Source of the DNA: Caldilineae bacterium
Lineage (GTDB): Bacteria > Chloroflexota > Anaerolineae > J102
Assembly (NCBI GenBank): GCA_003694905.1
Contig: RFJM01000106.1
Coordinates: 1 to 9,447 of the forward strand
Reading direction: 5' to 3'
Length of the DNA stretch: 9,447 nt
Made by a program: the position numbers and the translations under genes
Notes under the pieces: generated by a model
Database searches by the model: none
Told to the model about the DNA's origin: nothing
Seen by the model: only the letters and a program-made list of their open reading frames with translations
Part shown: positions 1-5,706 of the stretch, in pieces
Numbering within the stretch: the first letter of the stretch is position 1
How the letters are laid out: each line of letters starts with the position of its first letter

Positions 1-96
1 GAACTGCCCTGAAGCCTGCGCTTCGTACAGGAACAATCCCGCCTGAATGGGGCCAAAGCCGAATCCTACGAACGTGCGGCCGCTGCCGGATGTCAT
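1..96 (-). CDS. N-terminus of a Rossmann-fold (mannitol/polyol dehydrogenase-like) protein, cut by the window edge
   Basis: Reading leftwards from an ATG at 96-94, the frame is open for 32 codons to the window edge. The visible protein starts MTSGSGRTFVGFGFGPIQAG and continues LFLYEAQASGQF. The glycine-rich turn GFGFGPIQAG after a beta strand looks like the dinucleotide-binding start of a Rossmann fold. From memory, the FVGFGFG.IQAGLFLYEA pattern belongs to proteins annotated as mannitol-dehydrogenase-like or hypothetical. The start is well supported: the sugar kinase upstream stops only 4 bases earlier, and GAGGTGA overlapping that stop is a good ribosome binding site. The two genes are therefore probably co-transcribed and translationally coupled. 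A polyol or sugar-phosphate dehydrogenase beside a phosphofructokinase would make sense, but catalytic residues lie outside the window and the function is inference. Confidence 0.6.
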   Translation of the reverse strand, partial: MTSGSGRTFVGFGFGPIQAGLFLYEAQASGQF

Positions 97-100
97 GGAA

Positions 101-1033
101 TCACCTCACCTGCTGTACCTGCACCTGGCGGAGGAGTTGCTTCACCGCTTCGCGAGAACCCAGACCCGAGCCCTCCTGCATGGCTGCGGCTGCACCGCTG
201 GCTACTGCCCGTCGCGCCATGTCGCGGATGGAACAGCCGTCCACGAGCGCCCACACGATCCCGGCCAGCGTCGCGTCTCCTGCCCCTACGGGGCTTCGGG
301 CGGGGATCTGAGGTGGTAGTGCCGAAACGATCTGCCCGTCGTATCCCAGGACCAGCCCCTCGGCCCCGCGCGAAAGCCCGACCAGCTTCACGCCCCGACT
401 CTGCAATGCCTGCACGGCTTCGATGTGGGCCTCCTCATCGGGTAAGGAGCGTGCCAGTAAATCGGCTGCTTCCTCGCTGTTCGGCTTCACCCCAAAAGGT
501 TGCGCCTGCAAGCCTCGCTCCAGGGCCGCACCGCTGCTATCCAGCAGCGCCGCACCTCCTCGCTCCTGCACCAGGCGGATGAGACGGCCGTACAAGTCGA
601 TGGGTGCGCCCGGTGGCAGGCTTCCGCTGAAAACCCAGATATCGTCGCTGCAAGTCAGTTCGCTCACCGCGGCCTCCACCCGGCGGATGTCCGATGGGCT
701 CAGCCGTGGGCCCGGTTCGTTGATCTTGGTGTAGCGGCCGCGCAGATGCTCGAGCAAGGTGATGTTCTGTCGCGTCTCGCCGGCGATCTCCACGTAACAT
801 CCGTGGAAACCTGCTGCCTCCAACCCCTCTTGCAGAACCCGACCGTTGCGTCCCGCGACCACAAGCAGGGGTACGTTCTGCACCCCCAGTGCTTGCAATG
901 CACGCGAGACATTGACGCCTTTACCACCCAGATCGATGCGCAAGACATGCGCCCGGTGCACCTCTCCCAGGCGTAGTTCGGACACGCTCAGGGTTTTGTC
1001 GAGCGAGGGGTTAAGGGTGACGGTGTAGACCAT
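101..1033 (-). CDS. fruK: 1-phosphofructokinase-type PfkB sugar kinase
   Basis: This is a complete 310-residue PfkB/ribokinase-family kinase of the FruK/LacC subgroup, of normal length. The start MVYTVTLNPSLD is typical of FruK. Other family marks are GGKGVNVSRAL (36-46), KINEPGP (103-109) in the substrate lid region, SGSLPPG (136-142), KPN (183-185), and the anion hole and catalytic base GAGD with Asp253. The expected reaction is ATP-dependent phosphorylation of fructose 1-phosphate to fructose 1,6-bisphosphate in the cytosol. Tagatose-6-phosphate kinase (LacC) shares these motifs, so the substrate is not certain. No PTS fructose transporter is visible. The downstream gene begins 4 bases after the stop and looks like a polyol or sugar dehydrogenase, suggesting a small hexose or polyol operon. 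No clear Shine-Dalgarno sequence precedes the ATG, but the conserved N-terminus leaves little doubt about the start. Confidence 0.87.
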   Translation of the reverse strand: MVYTVTLNPSLDKTLSVSELRLGEVHRAHVLRIDLGGKGVNVSRALQALGVQNVPLLVVAGRNGRVLQEGLEAAGFHGCYVEIAGETRQNITLLEHLRGRYTKINEPGPRLSPSDIRRVEAAVSELTCSDDIWVFSGSLPPGAPIDLYGRLIRLVQERGGAALLDSSGAALERGLQAQPFGVKPNSEEAADLLARSLPDEEAHIEAVQALQSRGVKLVGLSRGAEGLVLGYDGQIVSALPPQIPARSPVGAGDATLAGIVWALVDGCSIRDMARRAVASGAAAAMQEGSGLGSREAVKQLLRQVQVQQVR

Positions 1034-1106
1034 CTTGGCGTAGGAGACGGGAGGCTAACGGCGGCGGGGGAATTCCGTCTGTGCACGGGCACGTGGCTGC
1101 CTGCAT

Positions 1107-1136
1107 AATGTAACCCAAACCGGCAGGGGAAGCCAA
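1107..1136 (-). promoter_or_regulatory. Candidate sigma-70-type promoter for the sugar kinase
   Basis: On the minus strand TTGGCT (1136-1131) and TACATT (1112-1107) are separated by 18 bases. Each matches four of six consensus positions. They lie about 75 bases upstream of the kinase ATG, in the right direction and in a slightly AT-richer patch of a GC-rich spacer. Prediction by eye only. Confidence 0.35.
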
Positions 1137-1271
1137 CTCGAGGGCGGGGCAAAGGTGTGTTTCAATTTGGGGGTAGCTCGCGGGCGGCGCCCCCCGGATA
1201 CGTCGCGGCCACATCCAACCGGACCCCCCACCGCTTCGGCTTGCCGTGTCGTGCCGTGTGGTCAGGTATGC

Positions 1272-1333
1272 GGACAGGCTGGAAAGCCTGTCCCACATGC
1301 ATCTCTGCCCGAGAAGCTGAAACCTCGGCCGCC
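1272..1333. repeat. Dispersed hairpin repeat, copy 1
   Basis: Positions 1278-1333 match 9300-9355 without gaps, with 50 of 56 bases identical and the first 24 identical. The copy carries a perfect 9-base-pair inverted repeat: left arm GGACAGGCT (1272-1280), GNRA-type loop GGAA, right arm AGCCTGTCC (1285-1293). In this window it occurs only in the two long gene-poor spacers. It resembles a REP- or MITE-like intergenic element, but no family was identified and no flanking target duplication is visible. Confidence 0.7.
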
Positions 1334-1357
1334 TGGCTGATCGGCCGACGCCGCGGA

Positions 1358-1392
1358 TGCGGGGGCGCTACCCCGCACCCCTCTTGCAGGGG
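1358..1392. repeat. Two adjacent GC-rich hairpins
   Basis: TGCGGGG (1358-1364) pairs with CCCCGCA (1371-1377) around a 6-base loop. Directly after it, CCCCT (1378-1382) pairs with AGGGG (1388-1392) around a 5-base loop. There is no long T-run on either side, so these are not standard terminators. They lie about 25 bases beyond copy 1 of the dispersed repeat and may belong to the same class of intergenic palindromic DNA. Confidence 0.4.
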
Positions 1393-1398
1393 GGACCT

Positions 1399-1560
1399 TT
1401 ACCAGCCTAGCCCACCGGCTGCCCCTATTCTGAAACGCACCCGCGTGGCAACGTCTGTTTGGCCCGGATACCAGCGTTCGGCCATCTCCGGGTGAATCCA
1501 CGATTCGCCCGCCACCCGGCTCTCCACCTCGCAGGTAAAGACAGGGCGGCGTCGCCACCC
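1399..1560 (-). pseudogene. Possible relic of a coding sequence (C-terminal fragment)
   Basis: On the minus strand, the frame ending at the TAA at 1399-1401 has a stretch that looks more protein-like than its surroundings. It includes FTCEVESRVAGESWIHPEMA followed by ERWYPGQTDVATRVRFRIG. Codon third positions in the first part are mostly G or C, like the real genes here. Upstream of about 1560 the frame turns into low-quality Gly/Arg/Trp-rich sequence with no start-like region, so an intact gene is unlikely. I do not recognise the family. It may be a decayed gene end, or chance in GC-rich DNA. Confidence 0.2.
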
Positions 1561-1699
1561 CCAGGACAGGCGTCCCACCCTTTCCCCGCCCGGCCATACC
1601 AAGCCCCACCCGCCACATTGAAGCGACAAGCGACCGTCATCCCGTCTCATGGGCTACGGCGCGACTCGAAGATCGGGCGCGCCACTACCCCGCGATAAG

Positions 1700-1729
1700 T
1701 TGCCAGATCGGCTGCCCCTCTGAGAGAAT
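1700..1729 (+). promoter_or_regulatory. Candidate promoter for the methionine aminopeptidase gene
   Basis: TTGCCA (1700-1705, five of six consensus matches) and GAGAAT (1724-1729, four of six) are separated by 18 bases. Transcription would begin near 1736, giving a leader of about 65 bases to the ATG at 1803. The same -35 hexamer occurs in the candidate promoter of the PLP enzyme gene. Prediction by eye only. Confidence 0.4.
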
Positions 1730-1802
1730 AGGCGCCGGCCGGTGGTGGGTAGTGCCATCACAGCCAAGAAAACAAACCAAACATCGCATCCCTTACGACG
1801 TC

Positions 1803-2573
1803 ATGAAGATTCCATTGAAAAACGAACGCGAGTTGGCCGCCATGCGGGCTGCCGGCCGTCTGGTTGCCGAGACTTTTGCCATGATCGCCGAGCAGATTGC
1901 ACCGGGGATCACTTTGAAAGATCTGGACCGTATGACCGAGGAATTCATCATCTCGCACGGTGCCAGGTCACTCTACAAAGGCTATCGCGGTAGCCAGGCC
2001 ACCCATCCGCCGTTCCCGGGCGTGATCTGCGCCTCGGTCAATCACGAGATCTGCCACGGTATCCCAGACGAGCGCGTGCTGGAGGAGGGTGACATCGTCG
2101 GCATCGACATCGGGTTGCAATATCGCGGGTATTGCGGTGATGCCTGCGTAACCTTTCCGGTGGGGCGTGTGTCCGGCAGTGCCGAACGGCTGCTGAAGAT
2201 CACACAGCGCTGTCTTGAACACGGCATCCGCGCGGCCCGCGCCGGCAACCATCTGTACGACATCGGCGCAGCCATCGAGGACTATGCGGACAAACACGGA
2301 GTCAGCGTGGTGCGGGAGTGGGGAGGGCATGGCATCGGCAAGAGGTTGCATGAACCCCCCTCTGTTTCTCACACCCGTATGCCCGTGCGCGGTCCCAAAC
2401 TGAAGCCGGGCATGGTGTTCACCATCGAGCCCATGGTCAACCTGGGCCGGCCCGAGTGGCGGCTCCTGCCGGATGGCTGGACTGTGGTTACCCAAGACGG
2501 CTCTCTCTCGGCGCAATTCGAACACACCATCGCCATCACCCGGCGCGGCACCGAGATCTTGACCCGGCTCTGA
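1803..2573 (+). CDS. map: Methionine aminopeptidase, type I
   Basis: This 256-residue cytosolic metalloprotease removes the initiator methionine from nascent proteins. The pita-bread fold motifs are all present. The five metal ligands are Asp102 (GIDIG), Asp113 (CGDAC), His176 (GGHGIG), Glu209 (FTIEP) and Glu240 (QFEHT). The catalytic-site histidines are His85 (CHGIP) and His183 (RLHEPP). Length and the start MKIPLKNERELAAMRAAGR fit the family. The frame is open upstream, and a GTG at 1752 would add 17 residues (PSQPRKQTKH-type, polar), but these match no family feature, so the ATG at 1803 is preferred. Neither start has a good ribosome binding site. The gene stands alone, not beside secY, adk or infA as in many ribosomal-protein operons, so it may be a second copy. 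That cannot be judged from here. Confidence 0.95.
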   Translation: MKIPLKNERELAAMRAAGRLVAETFAMIAEQIAPGITLKDLDRMTEEFIISHGARSLYKGYRGSQATHPPFPGVICASVNHEICHGIPDERVLEEGDIVGIDIGLQYRGYCGDACVTFPVGRVSGSAERLLKITQRCLEHGIRAARAGNHLYDIGAAIEDYADKHGVSVVREWGGHGIGKRLHEPPSVSHTRMPVRGPKLKPGMVFTIEPMVNLGRPEWRLLPDGWTVVTQDGSLSAQFEHTIAITRRGTEILTRL

Positions 2574-2602
2574 GGCCCACTGCCTCTCCCCGGCTTGGCC
2601 CC

Positions 2603-2669
2603 GGCCGGTGCCTGATGCCCGGCCATGGATCCCGCCCACCATTGCGGCGAGGCCAGGGCCCCCGGCCTC
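2603..2669. terminator. Possible two-way terminator between convergent genes
   Basis: The 155-base gap between convergent map and rmlB contains two hairpins. GGCCGG (2603-2608) pairs with CCGGCC (2619-2624). GAGGCC (2649-2654) pairs with GGCCTC (2664-2669). Neither is followed by a T-run, so intrinsic termination is only suggested by the convergent arrangement. Nothing else was seen in this gap. Confidence 0.25.
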
Positions 2670-2728
2670 ATCATCCAACATGCTGCCGGGGGAATGGACA
2701 AACACCGCCAAAGGGATGCGATACCGGA

Positions 2729-3781
2729 CTAGGACTCGCGCGAGGCGGAAGTCTCGCTCATGTCCAGCACCTTGCGGTTGCCGTACATCTTCTCATAATA
2801 CTCTTTGAACTCTCCTTCCTTGATCGGGCGCCACCACCACTCATTCTCAACATACCAGCGCACTGTAGCGCGAATGGCTGCTTCGCAATCGTGTCGTGAT
2901 TCCCAGCCCAATGCCTTCAGCTTGTCGACATTGAGCGAATAGCGGCGGTCATGGCCGGGCCGGTCCTCGACGTGTTGGATGAGGCTGCGGGGCGCACCCA
3001 GCTCGTCCAGTAAGATCTCGACCATGGTGAGGTTCTCGATTTCGGTGCCGGTGCCGATGTTGTAGATCTCCCCCAACTCGCCTTTGTGTAAGATCACGTC
3101 GATGCCCTCACAATGGTCACCGACCCACTGGTAGTCTCGCATCTGGCGACCGTCGCCGTACACCGGCAGGGGCTTGCCCTCGAGGGCATTGGTCACAAAG
3201 AGGGGCACCACTTTTTCGGGATACTGGTAGGGGCCGATGTTGTTGGAGCCGCGGGATATGGTCACGGGCAGGTTGTACGTCACCCAGTAGGCGTGGACCA
3301 TGAGGTCGGCGCTGGCCTTGCTGGCAGCATAGGGGCTGCGGGGAGCGACCGGGTCGGTCTCGAGGGAGGAATGCCCGTGGGGGACGTGCCCGTAGACCTC
3401 GTCGGTTGAGATCTGGTGGTAGCGTTCCAGGCCGAACTTGCGGGCTGCTTCCAGAAGGACGTACGTGCCGTAGACATCGGTGCGGATGAACGCATCGGGG
3501 TCCATGATGGAGCGATCGACGTGGGTTTCGGCCGCGAAATTGACGATGGTATCGATCTGGTATTCCTGGATGACCCGTTCGACCAGCTCCCGATCGCAGA
3601 TGTCCCCCCGCACGAAGGCATAGCGGGGGTCATCGCTCACATCGCGCAGGTTGTTGAGATTGCCGGCATAGGTGAGCTTGTCGTAGACCACCACGCGATA
3701 GTCGGGATATTTCTCGAGGAGATAGTGGACGAAGTTGGAACCGATGAAACCGGCGCCGCCGGTGATGAGGAAATTCTTCAT
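2729..3781 (-). CDS. rfbB: dTDP-glucose 4,6-dehydratase (RmlB)
   Basis: This 350-residue extended short-chain dehydrogenase/reductase converts dTDP-glucose to dTDP-4-keto-6-deoxyglucose using bound NAD+. It is the second step towards dTDP-rhamnose and other deoxysugars. The NAD-binding motif GGAGFIG lies at 8-14, YDKLTYAGN at 33-41, the substrate and catalytic motif STDEVYG at 125-131 (Asp127 and Glu128 are the dehydratase acids), and the YxxxK pair is Tyr151/Lys155. SRGSNNIGPYQYPEK (176-190) and RPGHDRRY (274-281) are typical RmlB segments. Length is normal, with a short serine-rich tail. It is the last visible gene of the minus-strand cluster and starts 21 bases after the unknown gene's stop. 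The spacer is pyrimidine-rich in the mRNA with no evident Shine-Dalgarno sequence, so it may depend on translation of the gene before it. The RmlC and RmlD genes are not in the window. Confidence 0.96.
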   Translation of the reverse strand: MKNFLITGGAGFIGSNFVHYLLEKYPDYRVVVYDKLTYAGNLNNLRDVSDDPRYAFVRGDICDRELVERVIQEYQIDTIVNFAAETHVDRSIMDPDAFIRTDVYGTYVLLEAARKFGLERYHQISTDEVYGHVPHGHSSLETDPVAPRSPYAASKASADLMVHAYWVTYNLPVTISRGSNNIGPYQYPEKVVPLFVTNALEGKPLPVYGDGRQMRDYQWVGDHCEGIDVILHKGELGEIYNIGTGTEIENLTMVEILLDELGAPRSLIQHVEDRPGHDRRYSLNVDKLKALGWESRHDCEAAIRATVRWYVENEWWWRPIKEGEFKEYYEKMYGNRKVLDMSETSASRES

Positions 3782-3802
3782 AGTGCTTGACGGGAGGGAA
3801 GA

Positions 3803-4495
3803 CTAGGGAGTAGAACCAGGGCTAAGCTGCAAGAGGTCGAAACTACGGCTGAGGGTGAGGGTGGGGATTTCGTTGAACACCAGATAGAGGTCTTCGTCGC
3901 CGGGGGGCAGGCGCTGTAGATGGCGTTCTCGTTCGTCGGGCGCGGCGGCCGAAGCCAGGAAGGTGGTGTCCCCGCGCTGGAAGAGAAGCTCCCCTGCGGC
4001 CGCGATCTCTTCGCGCGCGGCCTGCATGCGCCGCTGCATGGCCGGAAGTGTGTGGCGAAAGAAGTGGATGGTGTAAGAGTCGTCCTGGCGATTGCTGGCG
4101 GCGTGATACGCGGGGCAAAAGGTTTGGGCCCAGTAGCGCTCGGCTGTGCGGAAAGCGGGCGACAGGAGGTCGGCGTGGATGGTCACATCTAGGGTTGCGC
4201 CCAGGCGCTCGATACGTACCATGGCCTGCAATTGCTCCGGCCGCAGGTCGAAGTACGGTCCCGGCTCAAATCGCCGCCAGTAGGGGTAGACTTCGCTGAG
4301 CCGCTCCAGCCGCTCGGCCAGCAAGGCTACGGCATCGGCCAGACGACAGATACGCCGCTCGCGAGGGCCGCGATAGGGCACGCGGTAGGCGGGAACAAAC
4401 GGTCGTTTGAGCAGATTCTGAACGACGCTGTAGCAGGGCCAACTTTGATCGGGGTAGGCGATCTGGACAGCGAGGGCAGGAAGCGAGGTGGGCAA
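3803..4495 (-). CDS. Protein of unknown function between rmlA and rmlB
   Basis: I do not recognise this 230-residue protein. It has no signal peptide, no membrane segment and no nucleotide-binding loop. The N-terminal third is rich in aromatic residues and arginine (YRVPYRGPRERRICRL, 37-52), the middle has a strand-like region (RIERLGATLDVTIHADL, 94-110), and 150-175 is likely helical. Cysteines are at 21, 50 and 127. The start is a TTG; no ATG or GTG lies in frame nearby (the first internal Met is residue 92) and no Shine-Dalgarno sequence precedes it, because the preceding spacer is almost pure pyrimidine in the mRNA. Coding is supported by tight packing on the same strand between rfbA (43-base gap) and rfbB (21-base gap) and by the lack of a better frame. 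A role linked to nucleotide-sugar or polysaccharide synthesis is inference from position alone. Confidence 0.7.
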   Translation of the reverse strand: MPTSLPALAVQIAYPDQSWPCYSVVQNLLKRPFVPAYRVPYRGPRERRICRLADAVALLAERLERLSEVYPYWRRFEPGPYFDLRPEQLQAMVRIERLGATLDVTIHADLLSPAFRTAERYWAQTFCPAYHAASNRQDDSYTIHFFRHTLPAMQRRMQAAREEIAAAGELLFQRGDTTFLASAAAPDERERHLQRLPPGDEDLYLVFNEIPTLTLSRSFDLLQLSPGSTP

Positions 4496-4538
4496 GGGTG
4501 AGAGGCCGGGGGAGGTGAAAGGGCGGAAGGGAGAGAGG

Positions 4539-5612
4539 CTAGATGAGACCGAGGCGCGAGTGATCTCCCAGGGTGAATTTGAAAGCGCGAGGTTTGAGTT
4601 CGGAGTGGGAGATCACCACGTGGCGGCCGATAAGGCTGTCGGTGATGCGGGTAGGGATGTCGCTGATTTGGCAGTGTTCAAGGATGACACTGTGTTCGAT
4701 CTCGGAGTTTTCGATCACACAGTCGTGGTAGATCGAGGTGAAAGGCCCCACGTAGCTGTTGACGATACGGGTGTTCTCGCCGATGATGGTAGGTCCGCGC
4801 ACGACGCTATTGATGATCTGGGCGCCCGACTCGATGTAGACCCGCTCGTCTACCTGCGAGTCCTTGTCGACAAAGCCCTCGATCTTCGGCACGAGTTCTT
4901 CCAGAACCTTGCTGTTGGCGGCCAGCATGTCGATGGGCTTCCCTGTGTCGATCCACCAGCCGTGATGGATGTAGGGGTGCACTTTCAGCCCCTGGTCGAC
5001 CAGCCACTGAATGGCATCGGTGATCTCCAGCTCTCCACGCCAGGAGGGCTTGATGGCGCGCACGGCCTCGTGGATGTGATGGTCGAACATGTAGATGCCG
5101 ACCAGGGCCAGGTTGCTGCGCGGTGTACGGGGCTTCTCTACCAGTCGCTTGATGGAGCGGTCGGGGTTGAGTTCGGCCACGCCGTAGTGTTGAGGCTCTT
5201 CGACGGGGGTGAGGACGATCTGGCAGTTGTAGTCGGCTTGTTCGAACTCACCGATGAGGTTGCTGATACCCCCCTCGATGACGTTGTCGCCCAGGAACAT
5301 GACGAAGCGTTCGTCTCCCAGAAAGTCGCGGGCGATGAGTACACAGTGGGCCAGGCCCAACGGGGCTTCCTGAACGATGTAGGTGATGTCCACCCCCCAG
5401 CGATCACCCGTGGCCACGGCCTCTTGCACACGCCGACCGTTTTCGCCGCTGCCGATGATGATGCCGATGTCGGTGATGCCGGCGTCTCGAATGGCTTCGA
5501 TGACGCGGAAGAGCACGGGTTTGTTGGCGACGGGGATGAGTTGCTTGGCGTTGGTGTAGGTGAGGGGATACAGACGAGAGCCTTTGCCGCCGCTGAGGAT
5601 CAGTGCTTTCAT
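4539..5612 (-). CDS. rfbA: Glucose-1-phosphate thymidylyltransferase, long form (RmlA)
   Basis: This 357-residue nucleotidyltransferase makes dTDP-glucose from glucose 1-phosphate and dTTP, the first step of the dTDP-deoxysugar pathway. The N-terminal catalytic domain has the signature LSGGKGSRLYPLT (6-18), Lys23-Gln24 in NAKQLIP, LGDN (107-110) with the metal-binding Asp109, VEKP (158-161) and the second metal site at WIDTG (220-224). From about 250 to 345 there are hexapeptide-like repeats (IINSVVRGPTIIG, IVNSYVGPFTSI, VIENSEIEHSVI). They form the left-handed beta-helix that defines the long form, which is usually 350-360 residues instead of about 290. The start is firm: AGGAGG (5624-5619) lies 6 bases before the ATG. 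It follows an intrinsic terminator, so expression is probably governed by read-through. The unknown gene and rfbB follow on the same strand. Confidence 0.95.
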   Translation of the reverse strand: MKALILSGGKGSRLYPLTYTNAKQLIPVANKPVLFRVIEAIRDAGITDIGIIIGSGENGRRVQEAVATGDRWGVDITYIVQEAPLGLAHCVLIARDFLGDERFVMFLGDNVIEGGISNLIGEFEQADYNCQIVLTPVEEPQHYGVAELNPDRSIKRLVEKPRTPRSNLALVGIYMFDHHIHEAVRAIKPSWRGELEITDAIQWLVDQGLKVHPYIHHGWWIDTGKPIDMLAANSKVLEELVPKIEGFVDKDSQVDERVYIESGAQIINSVVRGPTIIGENTRIVNSYVGPFTSIYHDCVIENSEIEHSVILEHCQISDIPTRITDSLIGRHVVISHSELKPRAFKFTLGDHSRLGLI

Positions 5613-5640
5613 GCGTTGCCTCCTGGGTTAGGGAGCTCGT

Positions 5641-5682
5641 AAAAAACCGGCAGACCGAGGCGGGAATGCATCAATCTACCGG
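5641..5682 (-). terminator. Intrinsic terminator or attenuator between the kinase gene and rfbA
   Basis: Read on the minus strand, CCGGTAGA (5682-5675) pairs with TCTGCCGG (5654-5647) over 8 base pairs with one G-U wobble. The 20-base loop can fold further (CCG/CGG), and TTTTTT (5646-5641) follows directly. This is the best terminator in the window. It begins about 25 bases after the kinase stop. Only 28 bases separate its T-run from the rfbA start, and those contain the ribosome binding site, so no ordinary promoter fits after it. Confidence 0.68.
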
Positions 5683-5706
5683 CAGCAGAACCATGGGAGG
5701 GGAGTA

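Larger units (their letters stand above)
1034..1751. other. Long spacer between divergent genes, no convincing intact gene
   Basis: About 700 bases separate the divergently transcribed sugar kinase (minus) and methionine aminopeptidase (plus). Several short open frames exist, but none has a recognisable complete domain, and those of 60-118 codons overlap each other on both strands as expected in GC-rich DNA. What can be supported is a candidate promoter at each end, one copy of a dispersed hairpin repeat, two adjacent GC-rich hairpins and a possible decayed coding stretch near 1399-1560. No tRNA cloverleaf or riboswitch pattern was recognised. Confidence 0.6.

Noticed and set aside
1011..1298. 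Minus-strand frame starting MWDRLSS, similar to the start of a frame ending at 8823
   Set aside because: The shared residues come from the dispersed non-coding repeat read in one frame; they diverge at once and overlap the real genes.
1543..1580. Third degenerate copy of the dispersed repeat (ACAGGCGTCCCACC region)
   Set aside because: It shares only about a dozen bases, lacks the hairpin loop, and has no match in the downstream core.
1752..1802. N-terminal extension of methionine aminopeptidase from GTG at 1752
   Set aside because: It adds 17 polar residues with no family counterpart and no ribosome binding site. The ATG at 1803 gives the usual length and N-terminus.
1968..2711. Minus-strand open frame of 247 codons opposite map
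   Set aside because: Antisense to a gene with all catalytic residues; composition is Gly/Ala/His-rich with no recognisable domain.
4488..5642. Plus-strand open frame of 384 codons opposite rfbA
   Set aside because: It is longer than rfbA but has Asp/Val/Gly-rich sequence with no domain, and it mirrors the codons of a certain gene. Long antisense frames are expected in GC-rich DNA.
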